From positions 1 through 22,464 of the IMG/VR virus record IMGVR_UViG_3300015371_000200: a stretch of 22,464 nucleotides of DNA; one strand, written 5' to 3'. This DNA is from a virus. The notes below the pieces were generated by a model. It was not told where the DNA came from and made no database searches. It was given only the letters and a program-made list of their open reading frames with translations. Both the position numbers and the translations under genes were made by a program. Shown here piece by piece: positions 14,108 through 20,486 of the stretch. Each line of letters opens with the position of its first letter. Within the stretch, counting starts at the first letter, position 1.

Positions 14108-15523
14108 TCAGACCGCCCGGTCGAGCGGCACCTTGGTGATCGGGATGTCGACCCACTCCGCGACCTTGCTGGTCTTGACGCGGATCGTCGCGATCACGGT
14201 GCCGGCCGCGGCGTCCTTGATCGTGTTCGCGGAGGCGACCTCAACGCGGAACGCATCCCCAGGCGTCGCCCCGTAGAGGGCGTCCATGTCGTAGTACCTC
14301 GAGCAGATGCCGATGAGGTCCTTCGCCAGCTTGGAGTAGAGGTGCCCGCGCCCGTCGATGGGGTCGAAGAGGTACGTCTGGGCCGCGACGTCCGCCTCGT
14401 GCGCGATTGCCATCACGACGCGGCTCTCCCCGAAGAACATCCAGTTCGTCTCCGGGCCCGCCGCCGCCGTCCGGTAGCCGTACGTCTCGATGTCGCCGTA
14501 GACGACTTTGCCCAGGTTGATGCCCTGGGCGTTCATCGCCTCGTGGTCGGCGTCGCTCCACTCGTAGAGGAGGCCCAGGCTCGAGGCATGGACGGAGCGG
14601 TCGCCGGCCGCGCTGACCGCCGGGTTCCCGCCGGCGTCGACGCGGGCGATGATGCCGGCCTCGATGGCGCTGTAGGGGACCAGGGTCGTCGCCGGCGCGA
14701 CCTCCGCCGGGTAGCTGACCCAGGGAGCGAATAGCGCCGCGTAGCGGCTCTCCTTCGTCGGCTGGATCGCCTCGATGGCCGCCTCGAGCTCCGTCCTCGA
14801 GCCCGTGTTCGGGGGGTCGAGGAGCGCGACGCGGTGGTGGGAGCCGGAGTGCGCGCAGAGCGCCTGATGGACGGCCGGCGCGCTGAGGCCGGGCGCGAGG
14901 ACCTGGCCCGGGCCCAACTGGTAGCCGAACGCGTCGAGGGCGGCCCCGACGGAGGCCTCGTCGACGGTCTCGTCGTTGACGCCTCCTGCCAGCGAAACCG
15001 TCGCCGGCGGGGCGGGGACAGGGTCGGTAGCCACGGCGGCCGTCAGACGCACGTACTGGCTGTAGCGCGAGGCCCATGAGGCGGCGTCGCCCTCCGTCAA
15101 GACGGCGGGGGAGCGCTCGAGCTCCGTGCTCCCGTCGCTGACCTTGATGACGGCGGAGCCGGCGGGGCTCCCGCTGGGCGGCGCGATGCTGTCGACCTTG
15201 ATCGTGTTCGCCCAGTCGCCGGGCGAGCTCGCGTCGGCGGTCATCGCCCCGAACGCGCCCGTCGCCGCCTCCGCGGCCGGGCCGCTGATGCGGTTGACGT
15301 AGAGGCTCGACCCGCCCTCCATGAAGTAGGCCATCACGGAGTCCTTGAGGACGCTCGCGGCCTCCCCGAACTGCGTCTTGAAGTCGCTGAGGGAGAGGAC
15401 GCGCGTCGCGCCGACCGGCCCCCTGTCCGACAGCCCCACCATGTAGGCCTGCCCGGTGTCGAGAGGAGCGGCTCCTCTGGTGGTGTCCTCCTCGATGTGA
15501 ACGGTCACGCCGGGCCTGGGCAC
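14108..15523 (-). CDS. contractile tail sheath protein
   Basis: The sheath polymerises around the tail tube and contracts to drive it through the host envelope. The 471-aa length and sequence are typical: an N-terminal PGVTVHIEEDTTRGAAPLDTGQ arm, then YMVGLSDRGPVGATRVLSLSDFKTQFGEA and a domain ending LKDSVMAYFMEGGSSLYVNRISG, a variable insertion, and the conserved C-terminal part with AGIIARVDAGGNPAVSAAG, YGDIETYGYRT, NWMFFGESRVVMAIAHEADV and a final strand region RVKTSKVAEWVDIPI that donates to neighbours. The start is GTG 15523, chosen for the perfect Shine-Dalgarno in front. This gene defines the phage as a myovirus. It is followed 11 bases later by the tube gene. Confidence 0.95.
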   Translation of the reverse strand: MPRPGVTVHIEEDTTRGAAPLDTGQAYMVGLSDRGPVGATRVLSLSDFKTQFGEAASVLKDSVMAYFMEGGSSLYVNRISGPAAEAATGAFGAMTADASSPGDWANTIKVDSIAPPSGSPAGSAVIKVSDGSTELERSPAVLTEGDAASWASRYSQYVRLTAAVATDPVPAPPATVSLAGGVNDETVDEASVGAALDAFGYQLGPGQVLAPGLSAPAVHQALCAHSGSHHRVALLDPPNTGSRTELEAAIEAIQPTKESRYAALFAPWVSYPAEVAPATTLVPYSAIEAGIIARVDAGGNPAVSAAGDRSVHASSLGLLYEWSDADHEAMNAQGINLGKVVYGDIETYGYRTAAAGPETNWMFFGESRVVMAIAHEADVAAQTYLFDPIDGRGHLYSKLAKDLIGICSRYYDMDALYGATPGDAFRVEVASANTIKDAAAGTVIATIRVKTSKVAEWVDIPITKVPLDRAV

Positions 15524-15526
15524 GGC

Positions 15527-15535
15527 TCACCTCCT
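15527..15535 (-). promoter_or_regulatory. perfect Shine-Dalgarno of the sheath gene, containing the upstream stop
   Basis: AGGAGGTGA on the minus strand is the full nine-base complement of the 16S rRNA 3' end. The final TGA is the stop codon of the preceding gene, and the sheath GTG begins three bases later (six bases after AGGAGG). A perfect site here fits the very high copy number needed for sheath protein. Confidence 0.8.
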
Positions 15536-16294
15536 GCTGGGGTCGGGTAGCTGGTCGCCGGGGTCGTCGTCCTCGAGCGGAGCGTCGAGGGGCCCCTTCT
15601 GGAGGTGCGGGTCGAGCTCGCTCGCCGGCGGCCACGTCGGCTCCTCCGGGCTCGCGGGGACGTCGGGGTCGTCGGGCTCGATGGGCGTCGCCGGGCCGCG
15701 GCCCCACTCCGCCACATGCGGGACCTCCACGAGCGCCAGGACGGAGGCCAGATGCGTCGAGCGATCCGCCGTCGACGCGAGCTCCGTGTAGCGCTCCCCC
15801 TGGACGTCGATCATCCCCAGGAGCTTCCCGGCGTCGCGCTTCTGGATGAGCGCGCCGCGCAGAGCCGTCGCGTACATCAGGGCGACGAGGCGAGGCTGGG
15901 GCGTCGCGGCGTTCGCGGCCTTGATGGAGCGCGTCACCGTCTGGGCGCCAACCTCGAGCGTCCAGCGCCACGTCTGCTGGTGGCTGGTCTGCCCGCCGCC
16001 GCGGCGGACAACCTGGGCGCTGAGGGAGCGGACGATGACGGCGGGGTGCTGGTCCTCCGGGAAGTTCTCCATGTCGGAGCTCACGCGCCAGGAGCGAATC
16101 GGCGGGAGCGCTCCTGGCGCGATGCCGGCGCGCCGGCAGACCTCGTTGAGGTACGTCCACGTCCAGGTCTGCAGGAGCTCGACGAGGGCGGCCTCGACCT
16201 CGTGCGCGCCGACCAGCGGCCCGAAGACCTCGAGCGGGTCGTCGTAGGGGTCGGGGCCCCAGAGCTCCGCGAACGTGGCGTCCTGGGCGCTCAC
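15527..16294 (-). CDS. putative tail terminator / neck protein
   Basis: This 255-aa protein is encoded immediately upstream of the sheath. Its body begins AELWGPDPYDDPLEVFGPLVGAHEVEAALVELLQTWTWTYLNEV and continues with a beta-rich part (WRVSSDMENFPEDQHPAVIVRSLSAQVV, then WRWTLEVGAQTVT) and helices LVALMYATALRGALIQKRD. A helix plus a short beta-sheet with HPAVIV-type strands fits tail terminator/neck proteins that cap the growing tail and join it to the head. The last 60 residues are acidic and proline-rich (PIEPDDPDVPASPEEPTWPP, then LEDDDPGDQLPDPSRR) and probably disordered. GTG start 16294 is within a GTGA overlap. Its TGA stop forms part of the sheath gene's Shine-Dalgarno. The role is inferred from order and shape. 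Confidence 0.55.
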   Translation of the reverse strand: MSAQDATFAELWGPDPYDDPLEVFGPLVGAHEVEAALVELLQTWTWTYLNEVCRRAGIAPGALPPIRSWRVSSDMENFPEDQHPAVIVRSLSAQVVRRGGGQTSHQQTWRWTLEVGAQTVTRSIKAANAATPQPRLVALMYATALRGALIQKRDAGKLLGMIDVQGERYTELASTADRSTHLASVLALVEVPHVAEWGRGPATPIEPDDPDVPASPEEPTWPPASELDPHLQKGPLDAPLEDDDPGDQLPDPSRR

Positions 16295-16632
16295 GGGCTC
16301 ACCAGGTCGTCGGCGACCTTGCGGCTCGCGGCGCCGGCGAGAACGCGGACGGTGACGCGCGGCGGCTGGGCCTGCTGGCGGCTCGTGCCGTAGAACACGA
16401 AGCGGGAGTAGGGGACGGTGTCCCAGAGCACGACGCGGTCGGCGGACGCCTCGACGCGCGGCTCGCCCAGGCTCCCCGTGAGCTCCCCCGACTGCGACTG
16501 CCAGCCGCCCGGAGCGATGGCCCCGGAGGCCTGGGCGGCGCTCTCGAGGCTCGAGCTCTGGTCCTGCGCCTTGCGCCCAGCGCGGAGGATGACCCCGGCC
16601 GCGCGCTTCTCGCCGCGGACGCTGACGCTCAC
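16291..16632 (-). CDS. neck or tail-completion protein, hypothetical
   Basis: This is a 113-aa product starting at GTG 16632 in a GTGA overlap and ending in another GTGA overlap. The N-terminal half is basic and helical (SVRGEKRAAGVILRAGRKAQDQ). The second half looks beta-rich, with GELTGSLGEPRVEASADRVVLWDTVPYSRFVFYGTS. The phrase about a surface strand followed by tyrosine, phenylalanine and YGTS resembles the HK97 gp10-like and gpG-like virion morphogenesis proteins that sit between portal and tail. That comparison is from memory of the family pattern. Its place between the adaptor and the putative tail terminator agrees with a stopper or tail-completion role. Confidence 0.55.
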   Translation of the reverse strand: MSVSVRGEKRAAGVILRAGRKAQDQSSSLESAAQASGAIAPGGWQSQSGELTGSLGEPRVEASADRVVLWDTVPYSRFVFYGTSRQQAQPPRVTVRVLAGAASRKVADDLVSP

Positions 16633-17261
16633 GACCCGGTCCTCGTGTCGTGCGTCGTCGGGAGCGGCGCGATGGGCTGGCCGTACTGGTCGACCTCGCC
16701 CTGCCACGTCCCCTGCATCCCGGCGAGCCAGGTCTGCGCCTGGGAGGGCTCGAACTCGTCGTCGACGTCCTCCGCGTACGGGTTGTTCCAGTTGGCGGGG
16801 ACGAAGAGCTCGCCCGGCCAGTCGCAGGGCTCGCGCGGCGTGCAGATGTCGTAAGCGCCCGCGGTGTCGCCGCCAGGCGTCGGTCCGGGCCCCAGGCCGC
16901 CATCGACAACGCACTGGTAGAGGCCCTCGAGCGCCTGGGAGAGCTCGTCGTTCAACTGGACGTAGGGGCTCCGGTTGTCGGCGATCTGCTCCGGGAAGAA
17001 GCTCTTCTCGATGATGCAGGCGGCGGCCAGGCTGACGCAGTAGCGGTAGCCCTCGAGGCAGGCGTCCGGGCTCTCCCAGCCGACGCGGAGAGCGACCATC
17101 GCGTGGGCTGTCGCGATGGCCGCCTCCACTTGCAGGACGGAGGGCCGCGTCGCCTCCGTGAACAGGCCTTGCTCGCGGCCCTCGTCGTCCTGGGTGCGAG
17201 CGCGGAGCCAGACGGCGACATCTGGCGGAGTGCAGATGGGCTCTGGGGGGTCCGCGCTCAC
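16629..17261 (-). CDS. head-tail adaptor (neck) protein, probable
   Basis: This 210-aa protein directly follows the capsid gene, the standard slot for the head-completion adaptor that binds under the portal. Residues 11-115 are mostly helical: VAVWLRARTQ, a long helix SVLQVEAAIATAHAMVALRVGW, then ACLEGYRYCVSLAAACIIEKSFFPEQI and a further helix. This fits the four-helix connector folds of the gp6/gp15 type. The C-terminal 80 residues are Pro/Gly/Asp-rich with several Trp (PANWNNPYAEDVDDEF, TWLAGMQGTWQGEVDQYG) and are probably an extended tail. The start is GTG 17261 behind AGGAGGAGGAG, and the gene ends in a GTGA overlap. Family assignment rests on position and helix pattern, not a signature motif. 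Confidence 0.6.
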   Translation of the reverse strand: MSADPPEPICTPPDVAVWLRARTQDDEGREQGLFTEATRPSVLQVEAAIATAHAMVALRVGWESPDACLEGYRYCVSLAAACIIEKSFFPEQIADNRSPYVQLNDELSQALEGLYQCVVDGGLGPGPTPGGDTAGAYDICTPREPCDWPGELFVPANWNNPYAEDVDDEFEPSQAQTWLAGMQGTWQGEVDQYGQPIAPLPTTHDTRTGS

Positions 17262-17264
17262 GAG

Positions 17265-17275
17265 CTCCTCCTCCT
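17265..17275 (-). promoter_or_regulatory. strong ribosome binding site fused to the capsid stop codon
   Basis: AGGAGGAGGAG on the minus strand precedes the GTG of the neck gene by three bases from its end. Its first bases are the AG of the capsid TAG stop, so termination of capsid translation delivers ribosomes straight onto the next initiation site. Confidence 0.7.
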
Positions 17276-18200
17276 ACGCGGTCGCCGTCGTGGCGAAGGG
17301 GTAGCTCTTCTTGATCTGGCCGGCCGCGTCGATGGTCAGCGAGTCGGCGGTCGTGAACGCGTACCGGGCGACAGCGCGGAGCGCGACGGCGTCCTGCTGG
17401 GCGAGGTTGAAGATCACCTTCCCGGCGTCGTCGGAGATCACGCTCTCCGACAGCACCTTGTAGGTGATGTCCTGGCGGACGCCCAGGACCGCGGCGTTCC
17501 AGTCGCCGATGATGCTCTGCAGGTTCGCCGGCCACGACAGCGTCCCGCTGGGGTACGTGATCGGGTAGCCGAACAAGTCGTTGGGCGCCTGGCCCAGCGA
17601 GCTCGCCCCGCCCAGGGAGCTCAGCGCCTTCCGGACGGCGCCGCGGACGCTCGAGCGCGCGACCATGCCGCTGATGTTGATGTCGAGGCCCTCGAGGAGC
17701 CCCAGGGCGTCGTCGATGCCGGCGACGACATCGGCGTTGACGATGGCCTGCGTCGGCGTTGCCGCGGCGGCCCCTGGCACGAGGGCCTGAGCGAACGTGG
17801 CGGGGCGGTTGACGCCGAAGACGCAGGCGGCATCGAGGACGGCGGCGAAGGCGTCCGCGAGCAGCGGGCGCAGGCGAGCGAAGATGTCGACGCTCACGTC
17901 GGCGATGACCGCCTCCGGCACCGGGACGATCACCGCGAGCTCCTCCGCGGTCAGCATCTTGCCGGTCCACGAGACCTTGGTCGTCTGCTTCAGGCCCGTG
18001 TCCCCGTTGACCCAGTAGGCGTAAGGGAGGGCGTCGAGGACGCTGGTTTTCGCCTGGCCGGAGGTCATCGGGATGTGGCGGAACATGCTCGCCACGATGC
18101 TGGTGCGGCGGATGTCCTCCTGCAGGTCGATCACGACGGGCTGGGGGAGCAGGCCGGCGACATCGGTGCGGGTAACAAGCTGGTCGTAGATGCCAGGCAT
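17274..18200 (-). CDS. major capsid protein, HK97 fold
   Basis: This 308-aa protein forms the icosahedral head. It has the usual HK97-type order: an N-terminal arm (LVTRTDVAGLLPQPVVIDLQ) leading to RRTSIVASMFRHIPM, then the E-loop region containing PYAYWVNGDTGLKQTT (59-74), then TGKMLTAEELAVIVPVPEAVIADVSVD and the long spine helix rich in Ala/Leu (107-130), followed by the P and A domains. There is no N-terminal delta domain of some 100 residues as in HK97 itself, in keeping with a separate scaffold gene. The start is ATG 18200 with AAGGAG nine bases away; the stop TAG is built into the next gene's Shine-Dalgarno. No maturation protease gene is visible nearby. Confidence 0.9.
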   Translation of the reverse strand: MPGIYDQLVTRTDVAGLLPQPVVIDLQEDIRRTSIVASMFRHIPMTSGQAKTSVLDALPYAYWVNGDTGLKQTTKVSWTGKMLTAEELAVIVPVPEAVIADVSVDIFARLRPLLADAFAAVLDAACVFGVNRPATFAQALVPGAAAATPTQAIVNADVVAGIDDALGLLEGLDINISGMVARSSVRGAVRKALSSLGGASSLGQAPNDLFGYPITYPSGTLSWPANLQSIIGDWNAAVLGVRQDITYKVLSESVISDDAGKVIFNLAQQDAVALRAVARYAFTTADSLTIDAAGQIKKSYPFATTATA

Positions 18201-18209
18201 CTAGCGCTT

Positions 18210-18215
18210 CTCCTT
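18210..18215 (-). promoter_or_regulatory. ribosome binding site of the capsid gene
   Basis: AAGGAG on the minus strand, nine bases upstream of the capsid ATG, is the clear Shine-Dalgarno sequence for the most abundant virion protein. It is separate from the upstream gene, so capsid translation does not depend on coupling. Confidence 0.75.
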
Positions 18216-18232
18216 CGGTCAGAGGTATGTCC

Positions 18233-18292
18233 GCGCTCTCTCGAGCGCCTCCGGCCTCTGGGGCCTGCTCACTGCCGGCGCCGCTGGGCGCC
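18233..18292 (-). promoter_or_regulatory. hairpin-rich leader of the major capsid gene
   Basis: The 97-base spacer before the capsid gene is the longest non-coding gap between genes in this tightly packed window, and it is full of inverted repeats. On the minus strand these are GGCGCC-CAGC-GGCGCC (18292-18277), GGCC-CCAGA-GGCC (18265-18253) and GCGCTC-GAGA-GAGCGC (18248-18233), the last with a GNRA-type tetraloop. None is followed by a T-run, so intrinsic termination is unlikely. Possible roles are a stabilising 5' structure, an RNase processing site that frees a capsid-rich message, or shielding of a promoter. The structures are seen directly; the role is inference. Confidence 0.5.
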
Positions 18293-18297
18293 TCGCC

Positions 18298-18834
18298 CTA
18301 CCGCGCGGGGTAGCCCGCTGCTCCGCGTATCGCGTTGTTGATCTCGTCGTTCGGAGCCGCCGTCGGGGGCGGCGCTGAGCGGCTACGCGCCCCGCCGTCC
18401 GTGGGCGGCGAGGGCTGGGGTGCTGTCGAGAAGTAGCCGGGGGAGTCCTGGGCGAGCGCGGCGATGGCCTCCGCCGCCCCCTTGACCTGGTCGTCCTCGA
18501 GGCGCACGGAGCTCTGGTCGATGAGCCGGACGATGTGGTCGGGCCGCTTCGCCCCGGCCTTGACCGCCTCCGTGATGAGCGCGCTCTCCACGCGCGTCTT
18601 GCCGACGATGGGCTCGAGCTCCCCTACGCGCGCCTTGAGTTGGTCGCGTTCCGCGACGACAGGCTCGAGCTCGCCTACGCGCGCCCGGAGCGTGTCGCGC
18701 TCGCCGTTGGCGGCATCGAGCTTCTCCTGCATCTCGCGGCGCTGGCGGGCCACGATCTGGTCCACTTCCGCCTGAGAGAACGTGCGAGGGGGGTCTGCGC
18801 TCGAGGAGGCCGGAGCCGGGGGGTCTGCGCCCAT
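18298..18834 (-). CDS. capsid scaffolding protein
   Basis: This 178-aa protein lies between portal and major capsid, where phages encode the internal scaffold that shapes the procapsid. Residues 18-80 are a strongly charged coiled coil. Within it an eight-residue unit ARVGELEP occurs twice (51-58 and 68-75), 17 residues apart, reflecting a small internal duplication. A helical middle, a Pro/Ser-rich linker (139-161) and a short C-terminal helix (NDEINNAIRGAAGY) follow; scaffolds commonly use such a terminal helix to bind capsid protein. The N-terminus holds ADPP twice, encoded by a 13-base direct repeat. The ATG start has no clear Shine-Dalgarno site despite a 6-base gap after the portal stop, so re-initiation after the portal gene is likely. 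No protease motif is present. Confidence 0.8.
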   Translation of the reverse strand: MGADPPAPASSSADPPRTFSQAEVDQIVARQRREMQEKLDAANGERDTLRARVGELEPVVAERDQLKARVGELEPIVGKTRVESALITEAVKAGAKRPDHIVRLIDQSSVRLEDDQVKGAAEAIAALAQDSPGYFSTAPQPSPPTDGGARSRSAPPPTAAPNDEINNAIRGAAGYPAR

Positions 18835-18840
18835 CGGGGG

Positions 18841-20382
18841 TTACGCTACCGCGGGAGGCGGGGGCTCCGCAACGGGAGGCAGTCCACTCTCCCCCGGCGG
18901 GAGTCCTGGCGGCGCCCCCGCGGAGGGGTCGCCCGGCGCCGGGCCCGCCGGCTTCCCGACGGTCAGGCCGTGCGCGCGCGCCTCGTCGATGGCCGCCCAG
19001 AACGTCGCGATCTGCTCCGGCGAGTAGCCGTAGTCCTCCCAGAGTTGCTGTGGCGGCACGCCCAGGGTCAGGCGCTTGACCAGGGAGTCCGCGAGCGCCG
19101 CCTCGCTCCGCCGGCCGCCCGCCGTCCAGTCGACGCCGATCTGCGGGCCCTTGACCGAGATGCCCTCGATGCGAGCGGCCAGCGCCATCGCGCGGCTGAT
19201 GCCCGGGGCCGTGCTCCTCTGCTTCCCCGTGACCTTGTCGGTCATCCCCGTCTCCGCGGCATCCAGGCTCTCTCCCGAAGGCCAGTTGCCGGAGCCGCTC
19301 ATCAAGATGTGCGGCGGGATGCGGCTCCTCGAGGCGATGCTCCTGATGTGCCAGTCGAGCGCCTGGATGTAGTTCGCCAGGTCGGTCGGGCTGAACTCCC
19401 CGAAGGCCCCGTCGGCCTTCGGGTTGACCCAGACGCGCTCGACGGCGGCGCGGAAGGGCTGGATCGCCTGGCCGGTGTCGGGGTCCTTCGGCACCTCGAG
19501 GCCTGTTGCCCAGCGCTGGCGGAACGCCGCGAACTCCCCGCTGACCAGCATGTTCGTGAGTAGCTGGTCGATGGCGTCCTGCGTCGAGATGAAGTCCGCG
19601 ATGTCGGAGCGGCCCAGGCCGACGGGGACGTCCGGGGCGTTGTGGGGCGGGATGAGCAGCGCCAGCGGCGGGCGCGCCGGGAGCAGTTGAGGGTCGTTCA
19701 GGAGCACGCCGACAGGGACCTCCCCCAGGGCGTTCTCCTCGTCGGGGAGGCTCTCGTCCTCGCGCTGCATCAGCCACGGGTCCCGCGAGCGCTTGCTGCG
19801 CCGATGGATCGTCTGCTCCGTCCAGAGCGTCACGTAGAGGGCGCCGGCGTCCTCATCCCACCACGCCTTGAGGGCCGCCAGGAGCCGCCGGCGATCTGCG
19901 GGGTCGCGGAGGACGATGAACTGGCGGGGGTGCTCGACGGTGATGCGCGCGCGCGGCGTGCCGGCATCGAGGTAGGGCTGGACGAGGAGGTACGCCTCCC
20001 CTTGCTGCGCCGCCGCCCCGAACCCCAGGCCAGAGTCGAGCTCGAGGCCCTCCCGCCGCCAGAGGTCGAGCAACTGCTTGTCGGCGCGCTCAGAGCCGCC
20101 GCCCTTGAGCGCCTGCACCTCGAGGCGCTGAGTCGCGCTCTGGACGATCAGGGAGCACCAGTTGTCGCTCATCCCCGCCAGCATCGCGCCGAACGCCCGG
20201 CGGTACTGGCTCGAGACGAACGCGAGGGCGTGGCGGCCCTCGATGTAATCCGTGTAGAGGTCGCAGAGCGGCGCGCGCTCCTGCAGGCGGGCCAGGAGCC
20301 GGGCCATCAGGAGTTCCGGGCCCGTAGCGTCCGTGGGAGCCGCGAGCTCGACCCAGTCGTCGGTGGGAGAGAGGAGAGTCAC
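18841..20382 (-). CDS. portal protein (SPP1 gp6-like family)
   Basis: The portal is the dodecameric ring through which DNA enters the head; it binds terminase on the outside and the neck proteins after filling. The 513-aa length and gene position, directly after the large terminase, fit the SPP1 gp6/Phage_prot_Gp6 family. Supporting stretches include the N-terminal helix-rich part with LYTDYIEGRHALAF, the wing region with EHPRQFIVLRDPADRR, and the stem/crown segment DIADFISTQDAIDQLLTNML followed by SIASRSRIPPHILMSGSGNWPSGESLDAAE. The last 40 or so residues are a Pro/Gly/Ala-rich tail, probably disordered. The start is GTG at 20382 with AAGGGGG upstream. The stop is TAA, six bases before the scaffold start. 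The call is strong on family pattern and context. Confidence 0.92.
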   Translation of the reverse strand: MTLLSPTDDWVELAAPTDATGPELLMARLLARLQERAPLCDLYTDYIEGRHALAFVSSQYRRAFGAMLAGMSDNWCSLIVQSATQRLEVQALKGGGSERADKQLLDLWRREGLELDSGLGFGAAAQQGEAYLLVQPYLDAGTPRARITVEHPRQFIVLRDPADRRRLLAALKAWWDEDAGALYVTLWTEQTIHRRSKRSRDPWLMQREDESLPDEENALGEVPVGVLLNDPQLLPARPPLALLIPPHNAPDVPVGLGRSDIADFISTQDAIDQLLTNMLVSGEFAAFRQRWATGLEVPKDPDTGQAIQPFRAAVERVWVNPKADGAFGEFSPTDLANYIQALDWHIRSIASRSRIPPHILMSGSGNWPSGESLDAAETGMTDKVTGKQRSTAPGISRAMALAARIEGISVKGPQIGVDWTAGGRRSEAALADSLVKRLTLGVPPQQLWEDYGYSPEQIATFWAAIDEARAHGLTVGKPAGPAPGDPSAGAPPGLPPGESGLPPVAEPPPPAVA

Positions 20383-20486
20383 GACCGATGCCCCCTTGCG
20401 ACTTGCCAGGCGATGCGCAGGCTCGCGCCGGCCTGGCGCTCAGCCCGCCAGCACTGCGTGCAGAAGTAGGGCCGCCGCCGTCTCAC
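20379..20486 (-). CDS. 35-aa CxxC mini-protein between terminase and portal
   Basis: This tiny frame starts with GTG in a GTGA overlap with the terminase stop and ends with TGA in a GTGA overlap with the portal start. It exactly fills what would otherwise be a 100-base gap in a genome with almost no gaps. The product begins with four arginines, followed by PYFCTQCWRAERQ and ends ARGHRS. Cys9 and Cys12 form one CxxC knuckle, and His33 could be a further ligand, so a small metal-binding or zinc-ribbon-like fold is possible but incomplete. Its strong basic character would suit nucleic acid or portal/terminase contact. It may alternatively be a translated spacer that keeps ribosomes moving into the portal gene. 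No homology is claimed. Confidence 0.6.
   Translation of the reverse strand: MRRRRPYFCTQCWRAERQAGASLRIAWQVARGHRS

Noticed and set aside
18233-18292. Hairpins before the capsid gene as a transcription terminator
   Set aside because: No T-run follows any stem on the minus strand, and terminating before the capsid gene would be self-defeating in a late operon.
18788-18830. 13-base direct repeat GGGGGGTCTGCGC as a possible attachment or recombination site
   Set aside because: Both copies are inside the scaffold coding sequence and encode the repeated ADPP, so a local duplication explains them.
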